64,000 nt of DNA, taken from positions 158,601-222,600 of the forward strand of contig JAEWAQ010000076.1 in assembly GCA_023391635.1 (NCBI GenBank). The letters run 5' to 3'. Positions 50,198 to 58,643 of this stretch are shown piece by piece. The notes below the pieces were generated by a model that made no database searches, was not told where the DNA came from, and worked only from the letters and a program-made list of their open reading frames with translations. Every line of letters begins with the position of its first letter. Position 1 is the first letter of the stretch. Source of the stretch: Bacillota bacterium (lineage in GTDB: Bacteria > Bacillota > Bacilli > Paenibacillales > Paenibacillaceae). Made by a program: the position numbers and the translations under genes.

Positions 50198-52288
50198 ATG
50201 TCGATTAATCGCGCCGAAATGAATACGGTATGGACCATCGTGACCGCAATGCTTGCATTTATCGTCTTGCAGATGGTACAGAAGCCTCTGGACCGCGCCA
50301 TCGATTTCATCGGATACATGAATGTCAATCTCGTCCTCGGAATTGTATCTTTCGCGATTTGCTTCGCCCTATTGACGCTCGGCTGGATGATCTTCGTGCC
50401 GACGTTGTGCCGCTTGCGGCTGTCCACCGCCGCCTTGTTCGCCGGCATCGGCGTGATCGACCTGCTTCGCGGGTTGAGCTTGCCGGGCATGCCTTTCTAC
50501 GATCCTTCATCCGGACAATCCCCTTACATATGGCTTGGCTGGTTCTCGCAGGGCCTTGCAGCGATCGGTTTGCCAATTCTGTTCGCCATGCGCAATCAAG
50601 GCGTGCCTTCCCGTTCGCGGGTTGCCGCAATGATCTCCGTCGTCGGCGTGCTCGCCGTCCTGACTTGGCGGGTATACCGCACGGATGCCGCCGACGCAGC
50701 GCATTTGTCAACCATTCATCCATATGTGCAAGCGGCTGTCATGACGCTGTATGCCCTTACGGCTATCATGATTCTCTATCAGCACCGCCAAGAGAAGCCG
50801 CAGGCGATGCTGACGATCGTGCAAGGCTTGGTCTGGCTGTTCTTCTCCGTCTTCGAAGACTTAGTCGGTATAGGCGACTGGTACGCGATCTATGCGGAAG
50901 GCTTCAAACTGGCCGGCTATTATTGTCTGCTCAAGGGCATCTATTACGTCTCGATCGAGGAGCCGCTCAAACGGCGCAAGGAGATCGAGTCGCGGATCAA
51001 TTACCTGGCCTACCACGACGACTTGACGGGCTTGCCGAATCGCAGCATGTTCGCGGAGAAAGTGGAAGCCGAGATGAATCGCACGTCTCAGAAGCGGGAA
51101 AGATTTGCGATGCTGTGGCTCGACCTGGACCGCTTCAAGACGATCAACGATTCGCTTGGGCATGCCGTCGGCGACCAATTGTTGATCGCGGTCGCGGACA
51201 GGCTCGGCCAATATCCGGGCAAGCCGGATTGCTTGTTTCGCATGGGCGGGGACGAATTCACGATCTTGCTGCCGAATACGGATGCGAAGCAAGCGGAGCA
51301 AGCCGCGCAGGCGCTCGTGGAATTGTTCCGTGAGCCGGTACGGATCGGCCCGTCCGCCTTCCACCTCAGCATCAGCATCGGCATCGCGCTCTATCCGGAC
51401 GACGGCGGCGATCTGATCCAGCTGCAACAGAACGCGGACACGGCCATGTACAGCGCCAAGGAGACGCGCAACGGCTGGAAACGCTACTTGACCGACATGA
51501 ACCGCAAAGCCAAGGAACGGCTGCTGCTTGAGAACGATTTGCGAATCGCGCTCGAGCTCGGCCAGTTCCGGCTCGCTTACCAGCCGTTGATCGAGCTGGA
51601 GACCGGCAAGCTGGTCGGAGCCGAAGCGCTGCTGCGCTGGAAACATCCGCAAAAGGGGGATGTCCCGCCATCCGAATTCATTCCGCTGTGCGAGGAGACC
51701 GGCTTCATCCTGCTGCTAGGGGAATGGGTGCTGCAGCAGGCTTGCCGCCAGATGAAACAGTGGCAGGACCAGGGTTATCCGCCGATCGTCATGGCTGTGA
51801 ATTTGTCGATCCGTCAGTTCCGGCAGCATGATCTGAGCGAGCGCATTCGGCTGACGTTGGAAGAGACCGGCCTGGCCGCGTCGCTGCTCGAGCTGGAGAT
51901 TACCGAGAGCATCATGGCGGACGTCAAATACGCGTCGGAGATGCTGGGAAAGCTGAAGGCGATCGGGGTGCGGATCAGCATCGACGATTTCGGCACCGGC
52001 TACAGCTCGCTCCATTACCTGAAGCGGTTCCCGATCGACAAGCTGAAGATCGACCGCTCCTTCGTCACCGACGTGTTGACGGACCGCAGCGATGCGGCGA
52101 TCGTCTCCGGCATTTCCACGATGGCGCGCAACTTGAATCTGAAAGTGACAGCCGAAGGCGTCGAGAGCGAGGAGCAAGTGTCTTTCCTTAAGGAGCAGCG
52201 CTGCCAGGAGGCGCAAGGCTACTACTTCTCCCGACCGGTCGAGCCCGAACGGTTCGAGGAATTGTTCGTGGCAAATCTGGCGGGATAG
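50198..52288 (+). CDS. Membrane GGDEF-EAL protein (cyclic-di-GMP turnover)
   Basis: The 696-residue protein has an N-terminal membrane sensor of about seven helices (1-265, MASE-type), a diguanylate cyclase domain with intact GGDEF at 350-354, and a phosphodiesterase domain with EAL at 476-478 followed by LRW, DDFGTGYSSLHYLKR and the late TAEGVES. Both active sites appear complete, so it could make or degrade c-di-GMP. GGAGG lies 5 nt before the ATG at 50198; the in-frame TTG at 50171 has no site. It is probably a single-gene unit. Confidence 0.92.
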   Translation: MSINRAEMNTVWTIVTAMLAFIVLQMVQKPLDRAIDFIGYMNVNLVLGIVSFAICFALLTLGWMIFVPTLCRLRLSTAALFAGIGVIDLLRGLSLPGMPFYDPSSGQSPYIWLGWFSQGLAAIGLPILFAMRNQGVPSRSRVAAMISVVGVLAVLTWRVYRTDAADAAHLSTIHPYVQAAVMTLYALTAIMILYQHRQEKPQAMLTIVQGLVWLFFSVFEDLVGIGDWYAIYAEGFKLAGYYCLLKGIYYVSIEEPLKRRKEIESRINYLAYHDDLTGLPNRSMFAEKVEAEMNRTSQKRERFAMLWLDLDRFKTINDSLGHAVGDQLLIAVADRLGQYPGKPDCLFRMGGDEFTILLPNTDAKQAEQAAQALVELFREPVRIGPSAFHLSISIGIALYPDDGGDLIQLQQNADTAMYSAKETRNGWKRYLTDMNRKAKERLLLENDLRIALELGQFRLAYQPLIELETGKLVGAEALLRWKHPQKGDVPPSEFIPLCEETGFILLLGEWVLQQACRQMKQWQDQGYPPIVMAVNLSIRQFRQHDLSERIRLTLEETGLAASLLELEITESIMADVKYASEMLGKLKAIGVRISIDDFGTGYSSLHYLKRFPIDKLKIDRSFVTDVLTDRSDAAIVSGISTMARNLNLKVTAEGVESEEQVSFLKEQRCQEAQGYYFSRPVEPERFEELFVANLAG

Positions 52289-52413
52289 CGGATAGCGGGT
52301 AGCTGGTGGCGGGCAATGACAGTGGGCGATAGGCGGAAGTTTTGAGGAAATAGTTCATAATTCCGGCGGATGGCGGCAATAAGGCTGTGGAGCAATCATG
52401 TGAGAGTATCTGT

Positions 52414-52558
52414 GAGCGGAAGTTGCCCTTTGGATCGGGTAGCTCGACGTTTGGAGTTCCTACGAGCGGAAATTAGCTGATTTGGTTGGGTAGCTCGACA
52501 TTTGAAGTCTCCGCGGGGAGAGTCACCCAATTTGAGAGACTGTCGATTAATTCTGAGA
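52414..52558. repeat. 50-bp tandem repeat, two clear copies and one decayed
   Basis: GAGCGGAA marks units at 52414 and 52464 (50 bp); both continue with GGGTAGCTCGAC and a TTTG(G/A)AGT block. A third, weaker copy follows at about 52514. The tract 52289-52413 before it shows nothing recognisable. Confidence 0.65.
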
Positions 52559-52805
52559 AAGAATAAGGTCCTCTACGACTCTTATTCTCGAAAAATCGGC
52601 GCAGAAGCACGAAATAAGGCCCCTCACAACCCCTATTCTCGCATGATGAGGCCAATTGCCTGCTTGGAAGCCGGTGCCAGCGAGAATAAGGTTTTCCACG
52701 ACCCTTATTCTCGAAAAATCGACGCAGAAACACGAAATAAGGGCCTCCAGGGCCCTTATTTGCGCATAACAAGGTCAATTCTCGCTTGGAGACCGCTGCG
52801 GAACA
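52559..52805. repeat. 123-bp compound repeat with AATAAGG/CCTTATT hairpins, two copies
   Basis: GAATAAGG at 52561 and 52684 and GAAATAAGG at 52611 and 52734 recur 123 bp apart, so each unit is a ~50-bp part A plus a ~72-bp part B. Part A of copy 2 folds as GAGAATAAGG...CCTTATTCTC. Part B of copy 2 folds as AAATAAGGGCC-TCCAG-GGCCCTTATTT. Parts A and B also resemble each other, as if from one older 50-bp unit. It fills the gap between the GGDEF gene and a convergent thioredoxin-like gene. Confidence 0.85.
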
Positions 52806-52837
52806 ATTAGGATCCTTCTCGACGCCGAATTGTCCGG

Positions 52838-53431
52838 TTACTTAACCTGCGGAACCAGGTCGCACGCCTCCGGCGGCATCCAGTGCGCGTCCTGGCCGTC
52901 CCACTTGACATTGCAGCCGATCGGATTCGTCAGCGGCACGGAGACGGGCCGGCCGGCAAGCAGGTCGGTTAAAGCGTTGTCCAGGTCGTTCACGGTCATC
53001 TTGGCCGTCTCGCGCGGATTGTCCACGCCCCGGCCCGAGTAGACGAGCTTGCGCTCGCGGTCGAATACGTAGAAATGCGGCGTCCGCAGCGCGCCGTAGG
53101 CTCTGGCGACGTCCTGGCTCAAGTCGCGCAAGTACGTCCAAGGGAACCTTTGCTCCTGCATGCGCGCCACCATGTGGTCGTAAGAATCGTCCGGCTTCGT
53201 CCGTTCGCTGTTGGCGTTAATGCCGACGAACGCGACGCCTTGTTCCTTGAACTTCAATGCGGTGGCTCGGGTAACCTCGTCGGAGCCGAGTACGTAAGGG
53301 CAATGATTGCAAGTGAAGAATACGACAAGAACCGATGCGTCCGCAAAATCCTTCAGCGAATACGTGTTGCCGTCCGTTGCCGGCAGCGAGAAATCCGGCG
53401 CCTGCTGTCCCAATGGCAAAGTGAAAGCCAT
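52838..53431 (-). CDS. Thioredoxin-fold (AhpC/TSA-like) redox protein
   Basis: The 197-residue protein has a thioredoxin fold with the active site CNHC (41-44) in VVFFTCNHCPYVLGSD and the AhpC/TSA-type start QQAPDFSLPATDGNTYSLKD. RTPHFYVFDRERKLVYSGRG is the cis-Pro region. No signal peptide is seen, so it is cytoplasmic. Proteins of this group are uncharacterised thiol-disulphide exchangers. AAGGAGGGG lies 8 nt before the chosen ATG; the longer open frame upstream crosses the promoter and is not coding. Confidence 0.87.
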   Translation of the reverse strand: MAFTLPLGQQAPDFSLPATDGNTYSLKDFADASVLVVFFTCNHCPYVLGSDEVTRATALKFKEQGVAFVGINANSERTKPDDSYDHMVARMQEQRFPWTYLRDLSQDVARAYGALRTPHFYVFDRERKLVYSGRGVDNPRETAKMTVNDLDNALTDLLAGRPVSVPLTNPIGCNVKWDGQDAHWMPPEACDLVPQVK

Positions 53432-53453
53432 CCTCATCCCCTCCTTACCGCAA

Positions 53454-53483
53454 ATTGTACAGTAGTTGAACAGACTTTTCCAA
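53454..53483 (-). promoter_or_regulatory. Promoter of the thioredoxin-like gene
   Basis: Minus strand TTGGAA (53483-53478), 18-bp spacer, TACAAT (53459-53454), 23 bp before the start codon. Confidence 0.65.
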
Positions 53484-53596
53484 TCAGGTACGATGGAATT
53501 ACCATTTTGCGTGCGGGCTCGATCGCACCTAACCGCCGCATCGGGCGTTCGCGCCAAAGCGAACGATTGCAGTTTGTCAATCATGGGCGGGGGGAA

Positions 53597-55312
53597 ATGC
53601 GCTTGAATCACGTTACGAGGAACATTCGCAAACAGTTGCCATATCGCAGAACAAGCCTGTACGGCAAAGCTAAGGGCAGCAGATGGACAAAGCCGGTGCA
53701 ATGGCTCATCCTGGCGGCATTCGCGCTGTGGATGGGACTGGCTGCCGGGGTGCCGGCTGCGGATGCCCATGCGGAGCTCGTCCGCATGACGCCGACGTCG
53801 GGCAGTCAGATGGAGGACAGTCCGTCCGCCGTCGAATTGCTGTTTAACGAACGTTTGGACACCGGAGGTACGAAACTCTCCGTGCTGGATGCCGCGAAGC
53901 GCAACGTTGCCGACGGCAAGCCGGAGCGATTCGAGGAGGGCAAAGGGCTGAGACTCGCGCTGCCCAAGCTGGGCGAAGGCCATTACACGGTCACCTACAG
54001 CGTGATTTCCGCCGATGGCCATCCGGTATCGGGAGCGTACGTGTTCACGGTCGGCCACCCGGCTCCGCTGCCGGAAGCCAGCCAGCTCGATCCGCATGCC
54101 CAGGTCGGACATGATCATCATGGCACCTCAGCCAACGATCAGGCGTTTCTCATCTACGCTGCGCGTATCGCCTATTATGCCGGCTTGCTGGTCACGGCGG
54201 GGCTGGCGTTGTGGAGCTTGATTTTGCGCGGGGCGCAAGCTTCGACGCTCGTAAGGGACGTACGGGAGAAGGCGCTGTCCATCGCCGGCAAGTCCGCATT
54301 GATCGCGACGCTCGTCTATGTGGCGATCAGCTTGATGGACTTGACGCAGGGAGAACCACTGTCCGAATGGCTCCGCATTTTGAAGGATACGACGATCGGC
54401 CGGCTGTACGTTGCGGAATTGTTGCTGGCGTTCGCGGCGCCACTGTTAACGAGCTTGGGAAAATGGGGCCGGCTCGTATGGGCGGTCGTTTTCCTCGGAA
54501 TCGAAGCTTGGTCCGGACATGCCGCCGCATTCCGTCCGGAAGCGTACACGATCGGGCTGGATTTCGTCCATCTGGCGGCGGCTTCCGTCTGGGCGGGCGG
54601 CCTCGTGCTGCTGCTGGCGATCTGGCTGAAGGAGCGGCCGGAAGCCGGGCGATTCGCACTCGTCTTCTCCAAGTGGGCGCTCGTTTCCTTCCTGGCTTTG
54701 TGGATTACCGGGATCTTGTCTACGCTGGCGTTCCTGCCTTCTCTGACCTATCTGAAATATACGCTATGGGCCAAATGGCTCTTCGCCAAAATCGTATTGT
54801 CGCTGCTCGTCGCCGTGACCGCGCTGCTCATCCGGCTGCGGCTGCGCAAAGGCGATTTGCCTCGCGGCGCTTTACTGAAGACAGATGTCGGTCTACTCGC
54901 CGCGCTCGTGCTCGTCGTCGGCGTGCTCACCTACCAAACACCGCTGCCCAAAAATGAAGAGCTTCATTTTCATCAGATGGGCACGGATCTGCATATCACG
55001 CTGCGCATTACGCCGAACATCCCGGGAGACAATGCGTTCACGCTGAAAGTATGGCTGCCGGAGGATCAGGATGAGCCGAAGCAGGTGCAGCTGAGATTGC
55101 TGCCGCTGGACCGCAAGGATGTCGGGTACGTGGACGTGCCGCTGGAAGCTTATGAAGACGAGGAGTTCGACGGTTTCCCGGGATTCGCGAAGTATACGTA
55201 TCGGGCGCAAGGACCGTATTTGCCGTTCGCGGACGAATGGCAGGCGCAGATGCTGGTGACGGATGGGAACGGCGAGCTGTTGGAACGGGAAACGTCGTTC
55301 CGGATCTATTAA
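53597..55312 (+). CDS. ycnJ: CopC-CopD fusion copper transport protein (YcnJ-like)
   Basis: The 571-residue protein has a signal peptide (to about 57, ending AADAHAELVRM so that the mature chain starts near a His), a CopC beta-sandwich (about 58-155, TSGSQMEDSPSAVELLFNER, SADGHPVSGAYVFTVG), a His-rich linker (HAQVGHDHHG) and a CopD domain of about eight helices, followed by a C-terminal exported beta domain. B. subtilis YcnJ has the same fusion and imports copper. The start is uncertain: ATG 53597 is only 2 nt from the G-run, TTG 53603 is 8 nt away. A two-component system and ycnI follow. Confidence 0.88.
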   Translation: MRLNHVTRNIRKQLPYRRTSLYGKAKGSRWTKPVQWLILAAFALWMGLAAGVPAADAHAELVRMTPTSGSQMEDSPSAVELLFNERLDTGGTKLSVLDAAKRNVADGKPERFEEGKGLRLALPKLGEGHYTVTYSVISADGHPVSGAYVFTVGHPAPLPEASQLDPHAQVGHDHHGTSANDQAFLIYAARIAYYAGLLVTAGLALWSLILRGAQASTLVRDVREKALSIAGKSALIATLVYVAISLMDLTQGEPLSEWLRILKDTTIGRLYVAELLLAFAAPLLTSLGKWGRLVWAVVFLGIEAWSGHAAAFRPEAYTIGLDFVHLAAASVWAGGLVLLLAIWLKERPEAGRFALVFSKWALVSFLALWITGILSTLAFLPSLTYLKYTLWAKWLFAKIVLSLLVAVTALLIRLRLRKGDLPRGALLKTDVGLLAALVLVVGVLTYQTPLPKNEELHFHQMGTDLHITLRITPNIPGDNAFTLKVWLPEDQDEPKQVQLRLLPLDRKDVGYVDVPLEAYEDEEFDGFPGFAKYTYRAQGPYLPFADEWQAQMLVTDGNGELLERETSFRIY

Positions 55313-55336
55313 TACCGCCGAGGAGGATGACGCGTC

Positions 55337-56212
55337 ATGCAACCGCAGCGATTCACGGATCGCCGGATCAAATGGCTCATTCTGCTCATTCCGACGCTGA
55401 CGGTCGGATTGTGGGAGTATGTGCGCCATGCTTTCTTGCTGCCGTACCTGTCCATGGAAATGGGCAATTGGCTGACGCCGGCCATCGTCCTGATCGTGAC
55501 GCTGACGCTCGTGCGGCATCTGTTCGCCAGGCTGGAGCAATCGCAGGATGCGCTGCAACGGGCGAAGGCGGTCAGCGCGTCTCTGGAGGAGCGGGAACAG
55601 TTGGCCCGGGAGCTGCATGACGGCATTGCGCAATCGCTGTTCCTGCTCGCCGTGAAGCTGGACAGGCTCGACCGCGCCGCTGCGGAAGGAGAAGCGCCCG
55701 TGCTGGCGCTGTCCGGCGAGCTTAAGGCAACGGTGCGTGTCATGCACGAGGATGTCCGCCAAGCGATCGCCAATCTGCGCAAGCCGCCGTCTCCCGCGAA
55801 TGCCGCCTGGGTGACGCCGCTGCGCGAGTTGATCGTAGACACGGCAAGCGTAACCGAGGCCGAAGCGGAATTCCGCTGGACGATTCCGGATGGCGCTTTG
55901 ACCAGCAAAGAGAAGGTAGAGCTGCACGCCTGCCTGCGAGAAGCGCTCATGAATGTGCGCAAGCATGCGGGGGCGTCGCACGTTCGGGTCGTCGGGGAGT
56001 TGGCGCCGGAAGCGGGAGGCAGCGGGTTCCGGTGCGCGGTCGAAGACGACGGCGTCGGGTTCGCGGCCGATCCGCTGGCGCTGCACGGGCGGTTCGGCTT
56101 GCGCATGGTGCGGGACCGGGCCGAGCGGATGGGCTGGACGTTCGCCGCGCAGCGGCGGGGAGACTGGACGGTCGTGGAAATCGTCAAAGCGGATGGAGGG
56201 AGCGCCACATGA
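55337..56212 (+). CDS. NarL-type sensor histidine kinase in the copper locus
   Basis: The 291-residue kinase has two N-terminal membrane helices with a very short outside loop, a coiled coil, HisKA_3 with H94 in ARELHDGIAQSLFLLAVKLD, and an ATPase domain (REALMNVRKHAGASHV N box, DDGVGF G1, GLRMVRDRAERMGW G2). The lack of an external sensor domain is typical of intramembrane-sensing kinases. It starts 24 bp after ycnJ and overlaps the response regulator gene (ATGA), so it belongs to the copper locus; copper as signal is inference. Confidence 0.9.
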   Translation: MQPQRFTDRRIKWLILLIPTLTVGLWEYVRHAFLLPYLSMEMGNWLTPAIVLIVTLTLVRHLFARLEQSQDALQRAKAVSASLEEREQLARELHDGIAQSLFLLAVKLDRLDRAAAEGEAPVLALSGELKATVRVMHEDVRQAIANLRKPPSPANAAWVTPLRELIVDTASVTEAEAEFRWTIPDGALTSKEKVELHACLREALMNVRKHAGASHVRVVGELAPEAGGSGFRCAVEDDGVGFAADPLALHGRFGLRMVRDRAERMGWTFAAQRRGDWTVVEIVKADGGSAT

Positions 56213-57042
56213 CGCAGCCGATACGGGTGCTGCTGGCGGACGACCATCGCCACGCGCGGGAAGGGATGCGGGAGATCGTCTCCGCGGACCCTGGCTTCCT
56301 GGTCGTCGGAGAGGCGTCCAGCGGGGAAGAAGCGTTGGCGCTGACGGGGCAGCTGGTTCCCGAGCTTGTATTGATGGACATTCATATGCCGGGCATGGGC
56401 GGATTCGAGGCGGTCAAAGCGATCAAGTCGGCCTATCCGCTCGTAAAGATCGTCATGGTTACCGTGTCGGACGATGCCGCGCATCTGTTCGAAGCGCTCA
56501 AGAAGGGGGCGCAGGGCTATCTGCTCAAAAACTTGAACCCGTCCGCCTGGCGGGATTATTTGCATGCCGTCGCGCTCGACGAGGCGCCGCTGAATTCGGA
56601 TCTGGCGATGTCGATTCTCCGGGAATTCGGCGCGCGCCGGGACCGGGCTTCGGCGGAAGCTGCGCGCGCGCCGGGACACATTGCAAGGGATGTGCGAGAG
56701 CAATGGACGGGGAACGCGCAGGGGCGCGGATCAAGAGCCGGACAGGGGTCAGGGGCAAGCGAACCATGGACGAGGGGCAGATCGTCATCTGCGGGTGCTG
56801 ATCGGGCGGCAATGGCTAACGATGCGGCAGGTGCAGGCGATGACTTGACGCCGCGGGAGCGGGAAATTTTGCTGGCGGTCGCCCGCGGGCAGAAGAACCG
56901 GGAGGTCGCCGAATCGCTCGGCCTGTCGGAGCACACGGTCAAGAACCACCTCAAGAACATCTTACAGAAGCTTCATCTGGGCAACCGGGTGCAACTGACG
57001 AAATATGCGTACGAGCACGGCATGGTCGAGACGGAAGGGTGA
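56209..57042 (+). CDS. NarL/LuxR-family response regulator with a long linker
   Basis: The 277-residue regulator has a receiver domain (1-120; D57 in LVLMDIHMPG, Lys in KKGAQGYLLK) and a C-terminal LuxR helix-turn-helix (LTPREREILLAVARGQKNRE, then HTVKNHLKNILQKLHLGN). Between them lie about 70 residues rich in Ala, Arg, Gly and Ser, much longer than usual and probably disordered. Its ATG overlaps the kinase stop. It likely controls ycnJ, itself and ycnI; no binding site was identified. Confidence 0.9.
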   Translation: MTQPIRVLLADDHRHAREGMREIVSADPGFLVVGEASSGEEALALTGQLVPELVLMDIHMPGMGGFEAVKAIKSAYPLVKIVMVTVSDDAAHLFEALKKGAQGYLLKNLNPSAWRDYLHAVALDEAPLNSDLAMSILREFGARRDRASAEAARAPGHIARDVREQWTGNAQGRGSRAGQGSGASEPWTRGRSSSAGADRAAMANDAAGAGDDLTPREREILLAVARGQKNREVAESLGLSEHTVKNHLKNILQKLHLGNRVQLTKYAYEHGMVETEG

Positions 57043-57208
57043 GGTGCGGTTGCGTTCGTAAGCCTCCAGCCGGCTCGGCATACGCCGCACATATGTCACA
57101 CCATTGCCATACATTTATCGGAGGACTGGCCCTTTCGAGTCATGTGTCCGAGGATAGCAGTCGCTATACTTGGATTGTCAAGATTCCGAACGAAGGGTTG
57201 GATGGATA

Positions 57209-57829
57209 ATGAAAAAAAGCGTAGCGGCTTCGATGATTCTGGTGTTTATGCTCGCGTTCGCCGGACTGGCCAGCGCGCATGTAACGGTACAACCAAGCCA
57301 GGTGCCTGCGAATTCGTATCAAGTGTTCACCATGCGCGTACCGACGGAGAAAGAAATCGCAACGGTCGAAGTGAAACTGGAAGTGCCGGCGGACGTGAAC
57401 GTGTCCCGCTTCGAGCCGAAGCCGGACTGGACTTATACGCTGGAAAAGGATGCAGACGGCAAAATAACGGCGGTAACATGGAAAACCGCAGGCGAGGGGC
57501 TTAGCGCAACGGAGTTCGGACAGTTCAATTTCCAGGGCAAGGTCGCGGAAAACGCGAAGGAGCTCGTATGGAAGGCGCATCAGACATACTCGGATGGCAG
57601 CGTCGTGGATTGGACGGGCACGGCGGACGCCGATAAGCCGGCATCGGTCACGAAGGTTACGGCAGCGGCGGCAGGCGGCGACGGTCACGGGACTGCTGCG
57701 ACGGAGACAAACGGCAGCGGAGATAGCGACGATGGCCGCGACACGCTGACGCTAAGCCTTGCGATCGCGGGTCTGGCAGCAGGCGTGCTGGCACTGATCG
57801 TGGCGCTTATGCGCAAGCGCAAGGCGTAA
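57209..57829 (+). CDS. ycnI: YcnI-family copper-binding membrane protein (DUF1775)
   Basis: The 206-residue protein has a signal peptide of 23 residues, so that the mature chain begins HVTVQPSQV with His24 in place for copper binding as in YcnI. The DUF1775 beta-sandwich follows (about 24-150, TMRVPTEKEIATVEVKLEVP, later WKAHQTYSDGSVVDWTG). A polar linker, a C-terminal membrane helix and the basic tail MRKRKA anchor it. With ycnJ it should take part in copper handling at the cell surface. It is in the same direction as the two-component genes, 166 bp after them, and has its own terminator. Confidence 0.92.
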   Translation: MKKSVAASMILVFMLAFAGLASAHVTVQPSQVPANSYQVFTMRVPTEKEIATVEVKLEVPADVNVSRFEPKPDWTYTLEKDADGKITAVTWKTAGEGLSATEFGQFNFQGKVAENAKELVWKAHQTYSDGSVVDWTGTADADKPASVTKVTAAAAGGDGHGTAATETNGSGDSDDGRDTLTLSLAIAGLAAGVLALIVALMRKRKA

Positions 57830-57866
57830 CGAAACAAACGCGATTCGATCGCAATCGCCAATTGAC

Positions 57867-57897
57867 AATCCCTTTGCTCATGCAGCAGAGGGATTTT
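57867..57897 (+). terminator. Terminator after ycnI
   Basis: AATCCCTTTGCT-CATGC-AGCAGAGGGATT is a 12-bp stem with one G-U pair, followed by TT and a T-rich stretch. Confidence 0.88.
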
Positions 57898-57899
57898 AG

Positions 57900-58151
57900 C
57901 TATTTGTGGGCGACAAACTCGATTCGCATCCAATCGCAACCGCAAGAAGACGGCGTAGTGGGTAGTCGGGATGGTTGCCAAGCGGTCGGCGCATGAATCG
58001 ACTGGTAAATCATTCCGGCTTCTTTAGCCGTACGTACCCATTCCTCAATCGGATCATCCGCCAGCCAACCTGTGAAAAAGCCGTCAAATCCGATTCTGGC
58101 AAACGTTTTGATTTGATCGGTCGTAGGCATTCCGAAAAAAATCGGGTAAAG
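57900..58151 (-). pseudogene. Remnant of a TIM-barrel (sugar phosphate isomerase/epimerase-like) gene
   Basis: On the minus strand the frame reads QIKTFARIGFDGFFTGWLAD, then EEWVRTAKEAGMIYQSIHAP, which is the first beta-alpha unit and second strand of the xylose isomerase-like TIM-barrel family. After only about 55 family residues the match is lost; the frame ends 28 residues later (RIEFVAHK). No start codon with a ribosome site is evident, and the upstream part of the frame lies over the pheS promoter and T-box. I take it as a truncated gene, perhaps with an internal deletion. Confidence 0.55.
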
Positions 58152-58203
58152 TCGCCGCGATCGATAAAGTATCCACAAATTGCGGATAGAGAGGTCGGGG
58201 TGC

Positions 58204-58232
58204 TTGCGACGGACGGCCGCATCCCCTATAAT
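58204..58232 (+). promoter_or_regulatory. SigA-type promoter of pheST
   Basis: TTGCGA (58204-58209), a 17-bp spacer and TATAAT (58227-58232). It is placed 20-25 bp before the T-box stem I. Confidence 0.88.
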
Positions 58233-58249
58233 AGTTGTTATTACGTTGA

Positions 58250-58607
58250 AATGCGCAGATGGAGACAAGTACGCAGCGCCTTCCGCCAGGGAGGGGTCGC
58301 CGGAGACTGAGAGCGATCCCGGGAAATCAGGCTGTCGAAATTCACTCCGGAGCAGTCCCTTGAAACGATCGAACGGCCGGGTTAGCGGGAGTATTGACCC
58401 GGATCGCAAGTAGAGGGAACCGGTCGCGGGCCGTTACAGCCGCGTTAGAGCGGGAATGGGATGACGATCGTATCGCGCGATAGCATGGCCAATGAGTATG
58501 CCGTGCCATGCAAGCAATCTGCGTGCGAACCGGATTCGGCGTCAAACATTCCAACAAGGGTGGTACCACGGTCCTTTCGTCCCTTACAGGGGAGAGAGGG
58601 CCTTTTT
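58250..58607 (+). promoter_or_regulatory. T-box leader of pheST (Phe specifier UUC)
   Basis: Stem I opens with GGAGACAAGTACGC (base helix GGAG with CTCC at 58345; AGTA motif), has an AGGGAG bulge-like block and a specifier loop GAAATTCA in which TTC (58341-58343) is the Phe codon followed by a purine. The T-box core GGGTGGTACCACGG is at 58558-58571, then CGTCCC. The terminator pairs GGTCCT with AGGGCC (58570-58602) and ends in TTTTT (58603-58607). Uncharged tRNA-Phe would open pheST expression. Every expected element is visible. Confidence 0.95.
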
Positions 58608-58643
58608 GCATGTTCAGAAGATACTCAGGAGGAGAGAACGAGC

